Source of the DNA: Pempheris klunzingeri
Lineage: Eukaryota > Chordata > Actinopteri > Acropomatiformes > Pempheridae
DNA: 64,000 bases
Reading direction: 5' to 3'
Assembly: GCF_042242105.1 (NCBI RefSeq)
Contig: NC_092028.1
Span: forward strand, 15,455,338 to 15,519,337
Shown: positions 13,901 to 28,905 of the stretch, one piece after another
Position numbering within the stretch: position 1 is the stretch's first letter
Layout of the letters: each line of letters opens with the position of its first letter
Made by a program: the position numbers and the translations under genes
Notes under the pieces: model-generated
Databases searched by the model: none
Told to the model about the DNA's origin: nothing
The model's input: the letters and a program-made list of their open reading frames with translations, nothing else

Positions 13901-16900
13901 CCCCCCCCACCCGCCCCCACCTAAATAGACCCCCCTTCCTCCTCATAAGCACGCACTTCCATTGCCCCCTCAAAGAAAAACAGCTGCCTCGCCACTTGTG
14001 CCAGCTCACTGCCAGCTGGGATGTTTACTGTAAATATGTACCTGCTGACTGGATTAGTCATTAGCTTATTTCTCATTGTCGGAGTTGGCTTTATTTACTT
14101 CAGTCACACATAAGGAGCGCCCTCTGATGCTGATTCTGATGCAAATGAGACGCATTCAATGCTCCTCTGGCCTCGCAACGTTCATGTGGGAAAACAAACA
14201 CAGGTGGAAAAAAAAATGATCAAAACAGCTGTTGAGAAATGCAAGGGACCCCATGAATGAGGGTAGTGCTGACCTCACTGTAAAAAGTAGCCTCGTTCCA
14301 TAGCCGGCCGCCTGCTCCTTAAATGTCACGCAGGCCAGCTGAAGAAGAGGAAACGCCTGTTGAGCGGGCCAACAAGAAAGCTCCAAAGACGTTCATTACA
14401 GGGTTCTGAGAAGAGGAGAGGGCCGCAGAGTGCTGAGCGGCTGCTGTGTGTGTTACAACAATGTGTTGTCGCTGACGGAAAGACATGTTACAATCTGTTC
14501 AGCCAAACGTGGTGGTGTTCTCCCCAGTAGCTGTGATACACACAGAGCCGTCCCCGTCAATAACCCAGTGTGTTTGTCATTATAACCGGAGGGGTGTGTG
14601 TGTGTGTGCATGTGTGTGTGCGTGTGTGTGTGTGTGGATGGGGGCTGTTGTGTCTTCCTTTCTTGTCCTCTCCTCTATACTTATGAGTCTCCATGACAAC
14701 AGAGCCACTGTCCAGCATCTTGTAGTTTTAAGCGGAGGCACAGAAGTGAAACTATTAGCACTGAGGAGGATGATGATATGATATGCTGGCCTTTGTTTGT
14801 GCAAATTATGCTTTTAGGAAAGAAGTCTTATTGCACAGAGCCAGTCTTTGCCCCCAAACTCATCAACGCCAGTTCAGTCTCGACTGCCATTAATCTACTT
14901 TCATTATTGACTTCAAAGCACTGATGGGAAATCACGCTGGACATAATAGTTGGCTGGCATTTGTAATTTATTTTCATTTCTTAGGGTCTGCAGACAGTGA
15001 GTCCGTCCACGTCACAGACAGGTGCGCAGCCAAGCATGACTCTCGGTAAATTGCAAGTGTCATAACACACCAGGACGTTCTTCACATGTGTATAAAGCAT
15101 CCATCTTCACCACAGGACAAGCTAGGTCATCAGCGATCAGACCGTTTGGTTTGATCATTGATGACAGCTGAATCTCTCCCTGCATGTGGGTTCTGGTGAC
15201 ATTAAGTCTCGGAAACAGGAGTGAAAACGAGCAAACAATCCACAGAATCAACAGCAAATATTGGAACAAAACACCTGATCCAACACTATTACAGATTTTA
15301 TGAAGGCAACAAATTATCAGGTGTGCAAACAAAATCTTATTTTGAGGGGAGAAAGTGTCAAATATCAAGCTGCTTTTGTGGCAGTAGAAACAAAACAGAT
15401 TTAGATGCCTTTGAATAAAAAACAAAATGTCTTTGCATCAATAAAAAAAAATCTTAATGTATCCACACAAAAGACAAGAGATACACAACAGATAAAAGAG
15501 CATGTTAGAATAGGTTTTTTAGGGTTAGGAGGTGGCAAAAGTACATTTTTCTGAACTTATTTCCATCACATAACACAGCTCTATGTTTTTCTATCTGCAA
15601 TTAAGCTCCAGACATGACACAGCAGCTCAGCTGGAACACAATGTGCTGCCTTTAGGGTGGACACCTCCACTTATATACACATTTCTCTGACGTTCTTGCC
15701 TGTAGCTTTGACCAAATGCATTCTTAAATGTGCAATTAACTAAACTTGAAATAAGGATCATATACTCCGATGAAGCAAAATGTGTTTGGGATTCTTCTGT
15801 TATACATGATGCCAGATGTGCATTTGAAGATACGTTTGGTTCAGTTTGGTTTTTCAATTTCATCTCCTGAAGTTTTATTTCTTCTTGTAGCAGGATCATT
15901 TATCTCTGCGTCATGACAGACGTTTATGACATGAAGAAATCCATCCAGTCCAACCGACTCATTCATTGATGGCTGAGGGGAGAAGTCAAGGGGTGGCCGG
16001 AAGGAGAATTGGTCAATGAATGACTGTCTGTCTGCCTCTGAAGTAAGACGTCACTGCCAGCGCACCTTCTTTTTTAACACCAAATGCGTAAAATTATCCA
16101 GAAACACTTTGTGAGAGGATGAAAAGGCGAAACATGAGATAATGCTCAATGAAAACAATAATTTTTTTTTCTATTCTGCTCGGACATGACGTGAACTCAT
16201 CATCTATTTTTAAATCACCGGGCATGTTTCCATAGCAATTTCTGGGATGTTGCCGAGCAACAGCATCAGATACAATGAAGACATGAATGAAAGTAGACTA
16301 ATGGCGCGCACGTTTCCTGGCAGCCTCCGTCTTAAAAGTGAATGGGCTCAGACGCGCCGGCTTGGCATCGCTTTCTCTTGCGAGCTGTAACACCGCCGTA
16401 TTTACTGAGTGGGCCCGTGCTTGAACAATGCGATGTAACAGTTGGCAGCCAGCTTGAGTTGAGCGCTCAGCGGGACACCGGTCGTTTTTTTACTCCTCTG
16501 CTTCAGCAGATCAGCGGTGTTAAACCCCACATGTAACGGTGGTTTTATCCACCTGACCTGTAACCCCTGAAAGTTGTGCCACCTTTATGTTCATTTTCTT
16601 GCTGCGTCCCCATCCCCCGATTGAGATATTTGGCGTGCGTAAAGGGAGCGAGTCCTTTTGTGCGCACCGAGAGAGAAAAGACTCCTCCGCGGAAAAAGAG
16701 AGAATTTAAAGTATTTGTTTTAAGAAAAGGAGCAGGGAACATTGCTGTTGTTTAATTGCAGTTCAGAGCTCTGAATGTGTTGCCAGCTTTCATGCGTTGG
16801 AGCAGGCTTACCTTCAATACAGCAGATTCTCCACAGCCCAGAATGGGTGAGATCTCCCTTCTTGGTTTTGGGCTGCGACTGGGTCTCATCTGTGGAGGCA

Positions 16901-17034
16901 TTGGTGCTGTTACAGATGTACGCCCGCGAATAGAGCCAGTAGTCCGTGCCGATGGCGATGGTCATCAGGCTGAAGGCAGCGAATGCCCCCACGGTGGCCA
17001 GCAGCGTTTGAACCCCGCGGTCACACCAACCCAT
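5458..17034 (-). CDS. cacng4: Voltage-dependent calcium channel gamma-4 subunit (TARP gamma-4), complete
   Basis: Transmembrane AMPA-receptor regulatory protein, an auxiliary subunit that controls trafficking and gating of neuronal AMPA receptors. Coding exons on the minus strand are 17034-16812, 8087-8004, 6572-6432 and 5984-5458 (223, 84, 141, 527 bp), all with GT/AG borders and joining in frame to 324 residues. Visible features: TM1 about residues 10-30; first extracellular loop with N-glycosylation sequons at N42 and N45 and the claudin-family GLWxxC motif at 66-71; TM2 about 106-126; TM3 about 135-160; TM4 about 180-206; and a basic cytoplasmic tail ending in the PDZ ligand TTPV (PSD-95 binding). 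The loop reading [21 protein letters not shown] in TM2 and [12 protein letters not shown] match gamma-4 better than gamma-2, -3 or -8. Intron 1 is 8.7 kb. It is intact; the teleost a/b copy cannot be told. Confidence 0.95.
10919..10954. repeat. (TG)n microsatellite
   Basis: About eighteen perfect TG units in cacng4 intron 1. Shorter TG tracts lie at about 11084-11115 and 14595-14635. Confidence 0.95.
13717..13739. repeat. Poly-G homopolymer, 23 nt
   Basis: An uninterrupted G run within a purine-rich stretch of cacng4 intron 1. It could form quadruplex DNA, and its length is also prone to sequencing error. Confidence 0.9.
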
Positions 17035-17460
17035 GGCGCTTCATACTAGTCCACACTCTCACCGGTGCAACATGCACTCGCCGGAGCGCGTCAGGGCGCG
17101 GATCCTTTGGTCATACTTGTTTGGGTGCGTCCACTCTCTCTGCTCCTCTGCTAAACGTCTAGCCCAGAGAACGAGGGAGAATAAGTAGGAATAGTGTCTG
17201 ACACGATCACCTGACGCTCAAAACCGACTGGCCGCTGCCGTGAACACGAGAGGACACCAGTTGTGCCCACTCCGGAGGCGCCACACAGGTTCGAGGCGCG
17301 CAGGACAGCACGGCAGCAACATCGTGTACCAAACCAGAACACTTTCTTCTCTCACTTTCCCCCTTTATCTTAGCCTCAAAACACTTTTCTCTGTCCCCAC
17401 ACTGACTGCTCCTCTGTTAAAACCCATTGCCAAAGAGGACTACGTCAATGGCTCTTAAGT
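17035..17460 (-). promoter_or_regulatory. Probable 5' UTR and promoter region of cacng4
   Basis: This lies immediately upstream of the cacng4 start codon on the minus strand and is richer in CpG than the surrounding intron, with several GCGC and CCGG sites between 17040 and 17310. No clear TATA box is seen. The true start site and any upstream non-coding exon cannot be located by eye. Confidence 0.35.
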
Positions 17461-17911
17461 GAGACCCCACCCTCGCCAAATCTAACCAATGGAGGAGATG
17501 TGCTGTTGAATAAAGAAAGAAAAAACTCTCTGTGACATTACAGTTTTCAATTGGGTCACGAATGCATTCAAAACATGTGGAATATATCTTTGGGGGAATA
17601 TTAATTAGTCCAACAATCTGTCTCTCATCTGAGACATTTGGACGCTCTCCGCTGAATTCAGAAGCAATGAATATTACCAAACTCACAGTTAGCTGTCACA
17701 AGGGTGACGGTAGGGGTGGGGGAGTGGGGGGAGAGAAGTAATGAGATGATTTGGCACAACGGTCCTTCTCTGTGGTGCACTAACGCCAAAACAAACAATC
17801 CCCCGCTGAACAGAGCATTAAAAAAGCAATTAGATGCTTGGTGAGTGAGTGTTACCACCAAACACACCGTGAATCACTCAGGTCCATGGATTTCAAAGAC
17901 TGTCACAGAAC

Positions 17912-19026
<1,115 letters not shown>

Positions 19027-19246
19027 GCGAACTGAATAATGAACTCATAATAAAAAGTGAGAAGAATACTCACTATATGGGCTATAACCAGACAGTGAAG
19101 TGAGCAGCCAACTACAAACACTGCAAGTAAGAACATCAAGTATTTCTGGCCTCGTTAAAGATAAAATATATAATTACAGCAAAGCTCTGTTGTGTTGGAC
19201 TGCAGGTTCATAATGAATATGAATGAGCAATATGGGAGCATTTTAA
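19027..19246 (+). repeat. Dispersed repeat, copy 1 (inverted copy at 47429-47650)
   Basis: The reverse complement of this block matches 47429-47650 along most of its length. Shared phrases in the second orientation include 'aaaatgctcccatattgctc', 'atgaacctgcagtccaacac', 'agagctttgctgtaat', 'gtgtttgtagttggctgc' and 'ctggttatagcccata'. Similarity ends on both sides, so this is an approximately 220 bp unit or part of a larger element. No coding capacity is seen. The family is unknown to me. Confidence 0.8.
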
Positions 19247-19337
19247 CAAGGCACCCCACGCTGGTTTTTGTACTCACACAGACACAGTCGTATAGGAAGA
19301 CGACAACAAAAGTGAAACATAATCATTTAACTGCTAT

Positions 19338-19344
19338 ACACACA

Positions 19345-19384
<40 letters not shown>
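19338..19384. repeat. (CA)n(TA)n microsatellite
   Basis: A CA run passing into a short TA run; compound dinucleotide repeat. Confidence 0.95.
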
Positions 19385-19385
<1 letters not shown>

Positions 19386-19489
19386 TGCAATGACAGTGCA
19401 ATGATGTAATGATGCAGCAGAAATAAACATGGGGTGTACAGAGGTAGGTGGATAAGACAGGATGTGAGTGTATTTCAGATGATTTAAGA

Positions 19490-19560
19490 TGAAGATAAGA
19501 TCAACTTTATTAATTCTGCATGGGGGGAAATCAGTTGTCACAACAGCTCAACAGTGAGAC
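19490..19560 (-). repeat. LINE 3'-tail-like fragment
   Basis: 'gataagatcaactttattaat' followed by 'ggggaaatcagttgtcacaac' resembles the 'ctttattgatccc...ggggaaattcagttgt' ends of fish non-LTR retrotransposons, which are often 5'-truncated to this length. Orientation is inferred from the usual tail sequence. Confidence 0.4.
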
Positions 19561-19739
19561 AAAGAGTACAAGAAAACAGACTTAGAAGTAGAAAAGACAG
19601 AAATGACAGAAACACCACAGATACAGATAAAAAATGATGAATATGAGTAACTGAACTGTCAGTAAATACAGCTTCACATCGTGGCCTGCATGCAGTTAAG
19701 TGGTTTAGTGTGTAAAGTGGATTCATGCTTGCTTAGTTT

Positions 19740-20226
19740 TGTATTTGGCCGTAACGATCCGCTCACCGGTGACTGATCGGATGGTTTTTGATTCACTCCA
19801 TCGATGAAAGCGGTTCTGTCACTTCGTACTTCCGCAGGCCTGACGGTGGCGCCAACTCTCCGCACCAGCGGAGGAGAAGGGAACGCCGTTTAAAGGTCCT
19901 GTCATGAATCCGAGTAACAGCACAAGGTGCGGACGGTGACGTGACGGCGTGGGCGCCCCTGGGTGGGAAATACATGCGTGATGCTGCGCCGTCCCGCCTC
20001 GCCGTGCGGCCCGCAGGCTGGCACCGCGCATGTGCCAACGTGAAGGCTGACGACGCCGTCAACACCTTGTTTGTTTTCTGAGCTACATCTGAACAAAGGC
20101 CTGCCCCTTTTCATGAGGATTTCTCTACCGCCATCGTTACTTTACGTGTAATCACGATTACTAAATCGGATTACGGTACTTTTATTGTATTTCAAGACGT
20201 CGATAACAGCTGAGGAAGCGTCCGAA
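19740..20226 (+). promoter_or_regulatory. CpG-rich leader/promoter of the hAT-derived gene
   Basis: The block between about 19745 and 20070 is rich in CpG (for example 'gacgtgacggcgtgggcgcc', 'ccgtcccgcctcgccgtgcgg'), unlike flanking AT-rich DNA, and sits directly upstream of the first coding exon. Just before the ATG, 20130-20190 is TTAC/GTAA-rich, reminiscent of hAT subterminal sequence in fish elements. Whether this is a host-type promoter or what remains of the element's own 5' end is open. Confidence 0.4.
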
Positions 20227-20678
20227 ATGGATGTGGATCCCAATGAATCCTGCGGCGAGATTAAATCGGCCATGCACACTTGGCGTTATCGCCACCATTT
20301 CACGTACAAGGCAGATCAGGGGAAAAATATCATCGTCCAGTGTAATCTATGTCTGCCGAGGGTTAATCTGCTCTCCACGTCGAAAACCTCAACATCCAAC
20401 CTAAAGAAGCATTTAGACGTAAGTGGCAGAAAGTAATGTCCCTCTTCTGATCTTCCGTCCCCGCCAGGTTAATGTTTGAAAGAGTCAATGAATGAATAGC
20501 TACCCTCGTGATTAATAACGTTACATTGTAGCTGCATGCTGATTACCAGCTCACAGCGCTGCAGGCTCTTTATGTTCAACTTCGATGAACAAAACAACAT
20601 TTACTACACATAAGTGCCATTGAAGTGCTGTTTCTGAGTTCTGTCATTGCAGCGGAAGTTTGCAAACTAAGCCAGAGC

Positions 20679-20718
<40 letters not shown>

Positions 20719-22486
20719 ACGCCTTCAACAACTAACAAGAAGCCTTGTTGGTGTTTTTGTCTTCCAGAGAACACATTTGGGCTGTGAAGCCAGGCCTGAT
20801 GCCAAGAGGGGAAGGAAGAAAGAAGAGCACAATGGTGAGGAAAGTAGACACTGCCAACTCAAAAAACTCAAAGCAGAAATCATCTCCAAATGCATGACCC
20901 AAGCAAAGACTGATGATCTTATTTTCAACTTCATTGTGGAAGATTGCCAGTCATTTTACGTGCTAGAGCAGCCCGGCTTCAGGAAGCTGATTGCGGGCTT
21001 AACAGAAGGGCTGAAGTCCATGGACAGGGTGACCTTGTTTACGAAGGTGGACCAGGGTTTCTCCAGGATGCGGGAGGATCTGGTGGCCAAACTCAGCAGC
21101 ATCCAGTATGTGTGCACCACGGCGGACATCTGGACAGCCAACAACAGAAGCTTCTTCGGCATGACCTGTCACTGGATCGACACCTGCTCGCTGGAGAGGA
21201 AATCTGCTGCCCTGGGGTTCGCGCGGCTGCAGGGCAGAATCACGTACGACTCCATTGCTGGACGGATACACGACATCCATGTGGCTTACAATATCGAAAG
21301 CAAAGTTCAGACCACGGTCACTGACAACGGCAGCCCCTTTATGAGCGTGTTCAAAGAGTTTGCAGTGGACAGCACGGAAAGTGACGATGACATTGGGTTC
21401 TATGAGAATGTGGGCGCCGTCCTGGAGGGCGAGCCGGAGCAGGACATGCTTTTGTTTCTTCCCACTGTGCAGCGCTGTGCATCACACACCCTGGAGCTCA
21501 TTGTCACTGAGGACTTTTGGCAGGCTGTGTCACAGGGGCCCATGTGCCAGCTGCATTACAGTGCAATGGCCAAGGTGTACGCCATATGGAGCAAATGCCA
21601 CCATCTCCAGGTGGGCATGGATGCGGCGGAGGAGATAGGAAAGATGGCGCTTGTGGTGCCTGCTGTCATACGTTGGAACGTGGAGTACTGTGCTGTTCAG
21701 AAGATCGTCTCCCTCAGCGAGCGGGAGCTGACAGAGCTGTGTGCACGCCTGGAGGTCCCGCGCATGCAGCCGGAGGAGATGGCCTTCCTCAAAGAATACG
21801 TGACTGTGTTCCACCCGCTTGCTTTTGCACTTGAACTTTTCCAAGCGGAGCAGAAATGTTACCTGGGTCTGGTCATCCCAACAGTACTCAGCCTGAAGAA
21901 CAAGCTAAATGAGCAGAAAGATTCGGCAAATTACTTAGGTGACGTCATCAACGCCATTGTAATGGCTGTTGACGTGCGGTTCCAGGAGCTGTTCTCCAGC
22001 ACAGAGGCCAAGATTGCAACGGCAACGACTCCTCAGTTCCGTTTGTGGTGGATGGCCGCCTCTGAGAGGGAGGAGATGTGCGCCCTGCTGGCGACAGAGG
22101 CATCTCAGATTGATCCGTGTAACTTAACAGTGGCGAACACCAGCCGCAATTTGTCGACCACAACCATTGAATCTGAGGATGATTTCTTCAGCTACGGGCC
22201 CGTGAAGCCCGCCATTCAGATCCAGCAGCGGGGAGTGATGGAGGAGATCCGCAAGTACTTTGAAGGAACGGGGAAGAGCCTCGAGTGCCTGCAGGACTTC
22301 CCCAGGGTGAAGCAGCTTTTCCTAAAATACAACACCACCCTGCCATCCACGGCCCCTGTCCAGCGTCTTTTCAGTCAGAAAGGCAACCTGGTCACCTCAC
22401 AGAGAAATTTTCTGACTGACGACTACTTCGAACGCATTCAGCTTTTGAGATACAACAGCAACGTGTGCACTTCGGTCACTGAGTAA
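20227..22486 (+). CDS. BED zinc-finger / hAT transposase-derived protein (ZBED-like), two exons, 636 aa
   Basis: Coding exons are 20227-20418 and 20768-22486, joined at a GTAAGT donor and a pyrimidine-rich CAG acceptor. Splicing completes the BED finger: C39 and C42 and H62 come from exon 1 and H67 from exon 2, giving Cx2C...Hx4H. The hAT RNase H-like core follows, with D184 (in TTADIWT), D250 (in TDNG), a CxxH motif (CASH) and RW before the insertion domain. The C-terminal dimerisation region ends with [10 protein letters not shown], where other hAT proteins have E before R; Q596 therefore replaces the likely third catalytic acid (compare D180/D248/E572 of Hermes). The frame is open throughout. 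No terminal inverted repeats were found by eye. It is either a young hAT copy or a domesticated host gene; the Glu-to-Gln change favours a DNA-binding role without transposition. The start was chosen at the first ATG (20227). Confidence 0.85.
20419..20767 (+). other. Intron of the hAT-derived gene (349 bp)
   Basis: Donor GTAAGT at 20419 and acceptor TTGTCTTCCAG ending at 20767. It contains a 32-nt A run (20683-20714), whose translation would add a false poly-lysine start if exon 2 were read alone. Confidence 0.8.
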
Positions 22487-22502
22487 ACACATTTCCAGTG
22501 AC

Positions 22503-25349
<2,847 letters not shown>

Positions 25350-28066
25350 TCACTGCAGAAGTAGCTTGGCAGGGCTGAAGTGACCCAGGTTCTCGCAGGA
25401 CTTGATCCAGCGCTGGACATGAGTGGGAGCAGAGGGGGCCGAGCCGCTTTGTAGCAGGCAGCAGTAGCCGGCAATGTCGGCTAGGGAGAACTCCGGCCCG
25501 GCCAGCCAGGCGCTGCGGCCCAGAGCGGAGTTGAGGGCGCGCAGAACAGTGGCCTGCTCCTTGGCACTGCCCTCTGCCAGCTGGAAGAAAGCAATGTCCA
25601 CCCAGCTGTCCACCAGTGTGGCGAGGGCAGGGTCACTGGGGTAGGGAGCCAGCAGCTTGAAGAGGAAGCGCGCCACGTTGGCCTCACCCTCGATGGGACA
25701 CATGTTCTGGACACTGAACTTCATCTGCAGTTTGGGGACTGGGAACGGGACAAAGGATAAACATGTCTCATGGTAAACGAGGGCTCAGGCAGATCATGAC
25801 AGTAAGGTAATTATTAATAACATGAATAAAAAGATGTTTAGAAATGGCACTCCTAAAACAAATTGACCTGTTACATATGTGTACATGACACATCTAGTTA
25901 GTGTACATTTAATTTTATTTTCTTTAATAATTTTTGTCACATTAAAAGGTTGCAGCATGAAAAAACAGCTCAGCCCCTACTCAAAAGGCTTCATGCCTAA
26001 TTACAGTTGTTATTGTTTGTTGTAATTACTTTGGCAGGGTGATAGGTGGTGTAATTAGGTTTATAATCTTAGAAAAACAATAGCAAAACACCTACACACT
26101 TTCACAAGAAATCACATCCAAATTAAACAGCATAGCTGTTGTTTATCAGGACTGGTATGGCAATGATACAGTATTATATAACAAGGATATACTATTGTTT
26201 TCCTTCTGTTTTGTGCTTTGTGTATGTGATTGTTGCACAGCAACACAAACATCTTTAATGCGCTCCTTATTGCCGTATTTTTTTTTTCTAACACATGCTG
26301 CCTCTGTCACTGTGCCTTACCATCTTTCCATATGAGGGTGAAGCCCAGCTGGAACATCTGGCGGGCATAGCTATCTGCATGGCGTGGACCGAGGCAGGAC
26401 AGGAGCTGTTGCGGCACACTGGCGACTGAAGAGTGGACGTGGACGGTGGAGAGCACCCGATAGCGCTGACACAGCAGGCTGTGGAGCACCAGCAGGGTCG
26501 TGGGCGGCTGTGCCGGGTTAGCGTTTATGACGATGTCACGGAGAGCACCGAGGTCCTTGTGACATAAACAGGTAAAACAGGTAAATGCATGCAGCCTCCA
26601 AAATAAATTAAGCATCACAGTATTTGCCTACGGTAACAACCACAATACTGGCTGCACAAACAGGCGGTCCACACCCTCATATCTGCCTCAAGACAGATTC
26701 CAATACAAGCAGGTTTTGCATGTTAGTATAGTATTTATAACTCTTTTTATAAGGCGTTTATGATGGGACTGCCATTGCCGCAGAGAAAATACAGTAGAAG
26801 TGTGTCAGTTGCAGGAAATACAAGCATAACGATAAATTGTAGCATCACTTATAAAAACAGTCTCCAGTTATGCTAACGCCCGAACACAGAGCACACTAGC
26901 ACTACTCCAAGTTTCTCACCTTGCCCAGTAGTGAGTCCAGGTCTGTGGCACCTCTGAAGGTTGTGGAGCTGGAGCTTTGGCAGGAGAGGCTGCTGCTGAC
27001 TGTCAGGTCCAGATCGGCGTCCGGGGTGGTCACCGTCTTGGCCAGGCCCTCCACGGCTGCTTTCAGCTCGTACAGTTTTCTCATGATCTCATCCTGCCGC
27101 GCCTCCAGAGCTTTGACTGCTGGCTCCACCTCGCCATTCTGGGGGAGACGAGACAAGAGAGAGTCGCTTAGTTTGGCTGAAACCACCAGTAACCAACAGT
27201 CCCAATTTGAGCACAGTCCTGCAGAAGTTTTACAACATGGATGTAAGCTGGTGTCCCTACCTTTAATTGTCCTTGCACATGTAACACACATATTTAACAT
27301 ATCCTCAGTCTTGTGATAAACTTAACCGATATACACACACACACAGACAAGAATCAAAGAAAGGAATCTCATGAGGGAATTTTGAAGACTAGACTTTAAG
27401 TAGATAAGGGTTCAGTCCTGTACCATCAGATTAGGTTATATACTGTTAAGATGTGCCACAACAACTACCCAAGATGGAAATCAGCACTACACACTTTACT
27501 GCAAAGCTGGAGGAAGAATTCAGATAATTTAGCAGAAGCAGCGATATCACACTATAGAAAAGTCTTCATTTCTAAAGCACTGCAGTACACCATGATGTGC
27601 ACATGAGGGATTATTCATAATGAATAGTTAAGGTGGAGACAATCTACTCTAACGGTGTCACCATTTTATATCGTTTGACAGTCTATAAATATGGAAGAGT
27701 GAAGACGTGTAGTGATTGTTGCATCAGCCAGGAGTGTGATTACTCATTGTACTGACATGCTGAGTTAGCTTGTCGGCTAGCTTGGCTAAAGACAGCTAAT
27801 GGTAACGCACCTTGGGAGATGCGTGCATTAGTCCGCGAGGAATAAAAAGAACAACTGGAAACAACGACAACAGAGCACAAACTAACCAGTTGAGGAAAAA
27901 AATCAACCTTGTTCAGATGAAATTTGTTAACAGTTACCTGAAGCGCGTGCTCAGAGGTGCAGCTGTTCCCCTGCTGCGCGTGGACATTTGGTAACTTGTA
28001 CATGCAGGTGGGCAAATCTGTCTTTATGTGACCCCCACAGATGGGCTTTACCTGGTACATGGGCAT
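25350..28066 (-). CDS. aimp2: Aminoacyl-tRNA synthetase complex-interacting multifunctional protein 2, complete
   Basis: Scaffold protein (p38/JTV1) of the cytosolic multi-tRNA-synthetase complex. Minus-strand coding exons are 28066-27938, 27138-26920, 26555-26321 and 25738-25350 (129, 219, 235, 389 bp), all with GT/AG borders and in-frame joins, giving 323 residues against 320 in human. The N-terminus MPMYQVKP followed by [12 protein letters not shown] is the lysyl-tRNA-synthetase-binding segment. Residues about 50-75 ([20 protein letters not shown]) form the heptad/leucine-rich stretch. [16 protein letters not shown] opens the thioredoxin-like part, and a GST-C-like domain ([15 protein letters not shown] ... 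[15 protein letters not shown] ... [11 protein letters not shown]) ends the protein. No break is seen. In human, AIMP2 is head-to-head with PMS2; no PMS2 exon is seen upstream here. Confidence 0.96.
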
Positions 28067-28230
28067 GGCGGAGGACAGTCAGACACAAACAGTTAAAAAC
28101 GAAAATGCCGGACACAGATGCCGTCCTCTGGCGAGGCTCTGGGATGTTGACAGGCAGCAGCAGCGGCTACCGGCGACTTCCGGTCACATGGGAAGGAGGC
28201 CGCAGTAACGTCACATCCGGTGACAAGAGC
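28067..28230 (-). promoter_or_regulatory. aimp2 promoter, TATA-less, ETS and CRE-like sites
   Basis: Within 160 bp upstream of the start codon lie an ETS core (plus strand ACTTCCGG at 28176-28183), a CRE-like TAACGTCA at 28206-28213 and a second TCCGG core just after it. No TATA box is present. This is the usual design of housekeeping promoters. Site function is inferred from sequence only. Confidence 0.5.
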
Positions 28231-28507
28231 AGCCGAATGAATGGGACACGGTGGTGGGAGGTTTAATGCGTTAGTTTGGGGTCATTTAGGTTAATGTACT
28301 GTTTTAGTATTCACACGGTGGCGTTAGAAGCACCCAGATTTATTTGTGTTTTAGTTACACGCCACCTCTGCCACCCTCCTCCCTGCACGTGTCACCCTGA
28401 GGGCACTAGAGGACGCCACGAGATCATTTCTCACATCCCATCTCTGCAGGAGGGCAGCAGCTCAGCTATTAGTGATGGACTGATGATGCTGCAAACTAAT
28501 GTTTGGC
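28231..28507. other. Intergenic DNA beyond the aimp2 promoter
   Basis: No exon recognised on the plus strand, where a divergent partner gene would be expected by comparison with human. Confidence 0.4.
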
Positions 28508-28905
28508 TTAAGGCAAGGCAACTTTATTTATAGAGCACATTTCTACAGCAAAACTCAATGTGCTTTACATTTTTTTAAAAAGTAGACAAACATTTTTTTT
28601 TAAATAAACTGAAATAAAAAACAAGCATTTTAAAGACAAAAGACATCAAGTCAAAGATACTCCCAATACCAACACCCCAACCACACACACATAGACACAC
28701 TAAAACTGCCTAAGAGAAGCGGAAGGGTTTAAGTTTAGTTTTAAATGTTGATATATTTTATTCATGCAGACCATTCCACAGGACAGGCACGCAGTAACTA
28801 AAGGCACCTTTCTCAGCTCCTGATCTTCTGGGAACAACCAGAAAGCCACACTCTGAGGACCTGAGGTGTCTGATGGGGATGTAGTCAGTGAGTACAACAA
28901 CGATC
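28508..28905 (-). repeat. LINE 3'-end-like repeat
   Basis: It begins with 'aaggcaaggcaactttattt' and 'atagagcacatttctacagc...gtgctttaca', the typical tail of a fish non-LTR retrotransposon, and continues with 'gaccattccacaggacaggc' and 'ccacactctgaggacctgag', which fit that element's 3' UTR. It is decayed, with a T-rich insertion near 28570. Orientation is inferred from the tail. Confidence 0.55.

Larger units (their letters stand above)
8088..16811 (-). other. cacng4 intron 1 (8.7 kb)
   Basis: Bounded by a GTAAGCC donor (minus strand, ending at 16811) and a CTGCAG acceptor (8093-8088). No further gamma-subunit exon is expected here, and none was seen. It contains (TG)n tracts at 10919-10954, about 11084-11115 and about 14595-14635, and a G homopolymer at 13717-13739. 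Repeat-free TAATTA-bearing stretches at about 10270-10480 and 13810-13900 could be regulatory. The open frames inside are short and featureless. Confidence 0.8.

Noticed and set aside
20660-20767. Poly-lysine N-terminus for the hAT protein if exon 2 is read alone
   Set aside because: It comes from the intronic A run. The splice at 20418|20768 restores the zinc finger and is the better model.
28070-28510. A divergent pms2 gene sharing the aimp2 promoter, as in human
   Set aside because: No PMS2-like exon could be recognised on the plus strand.
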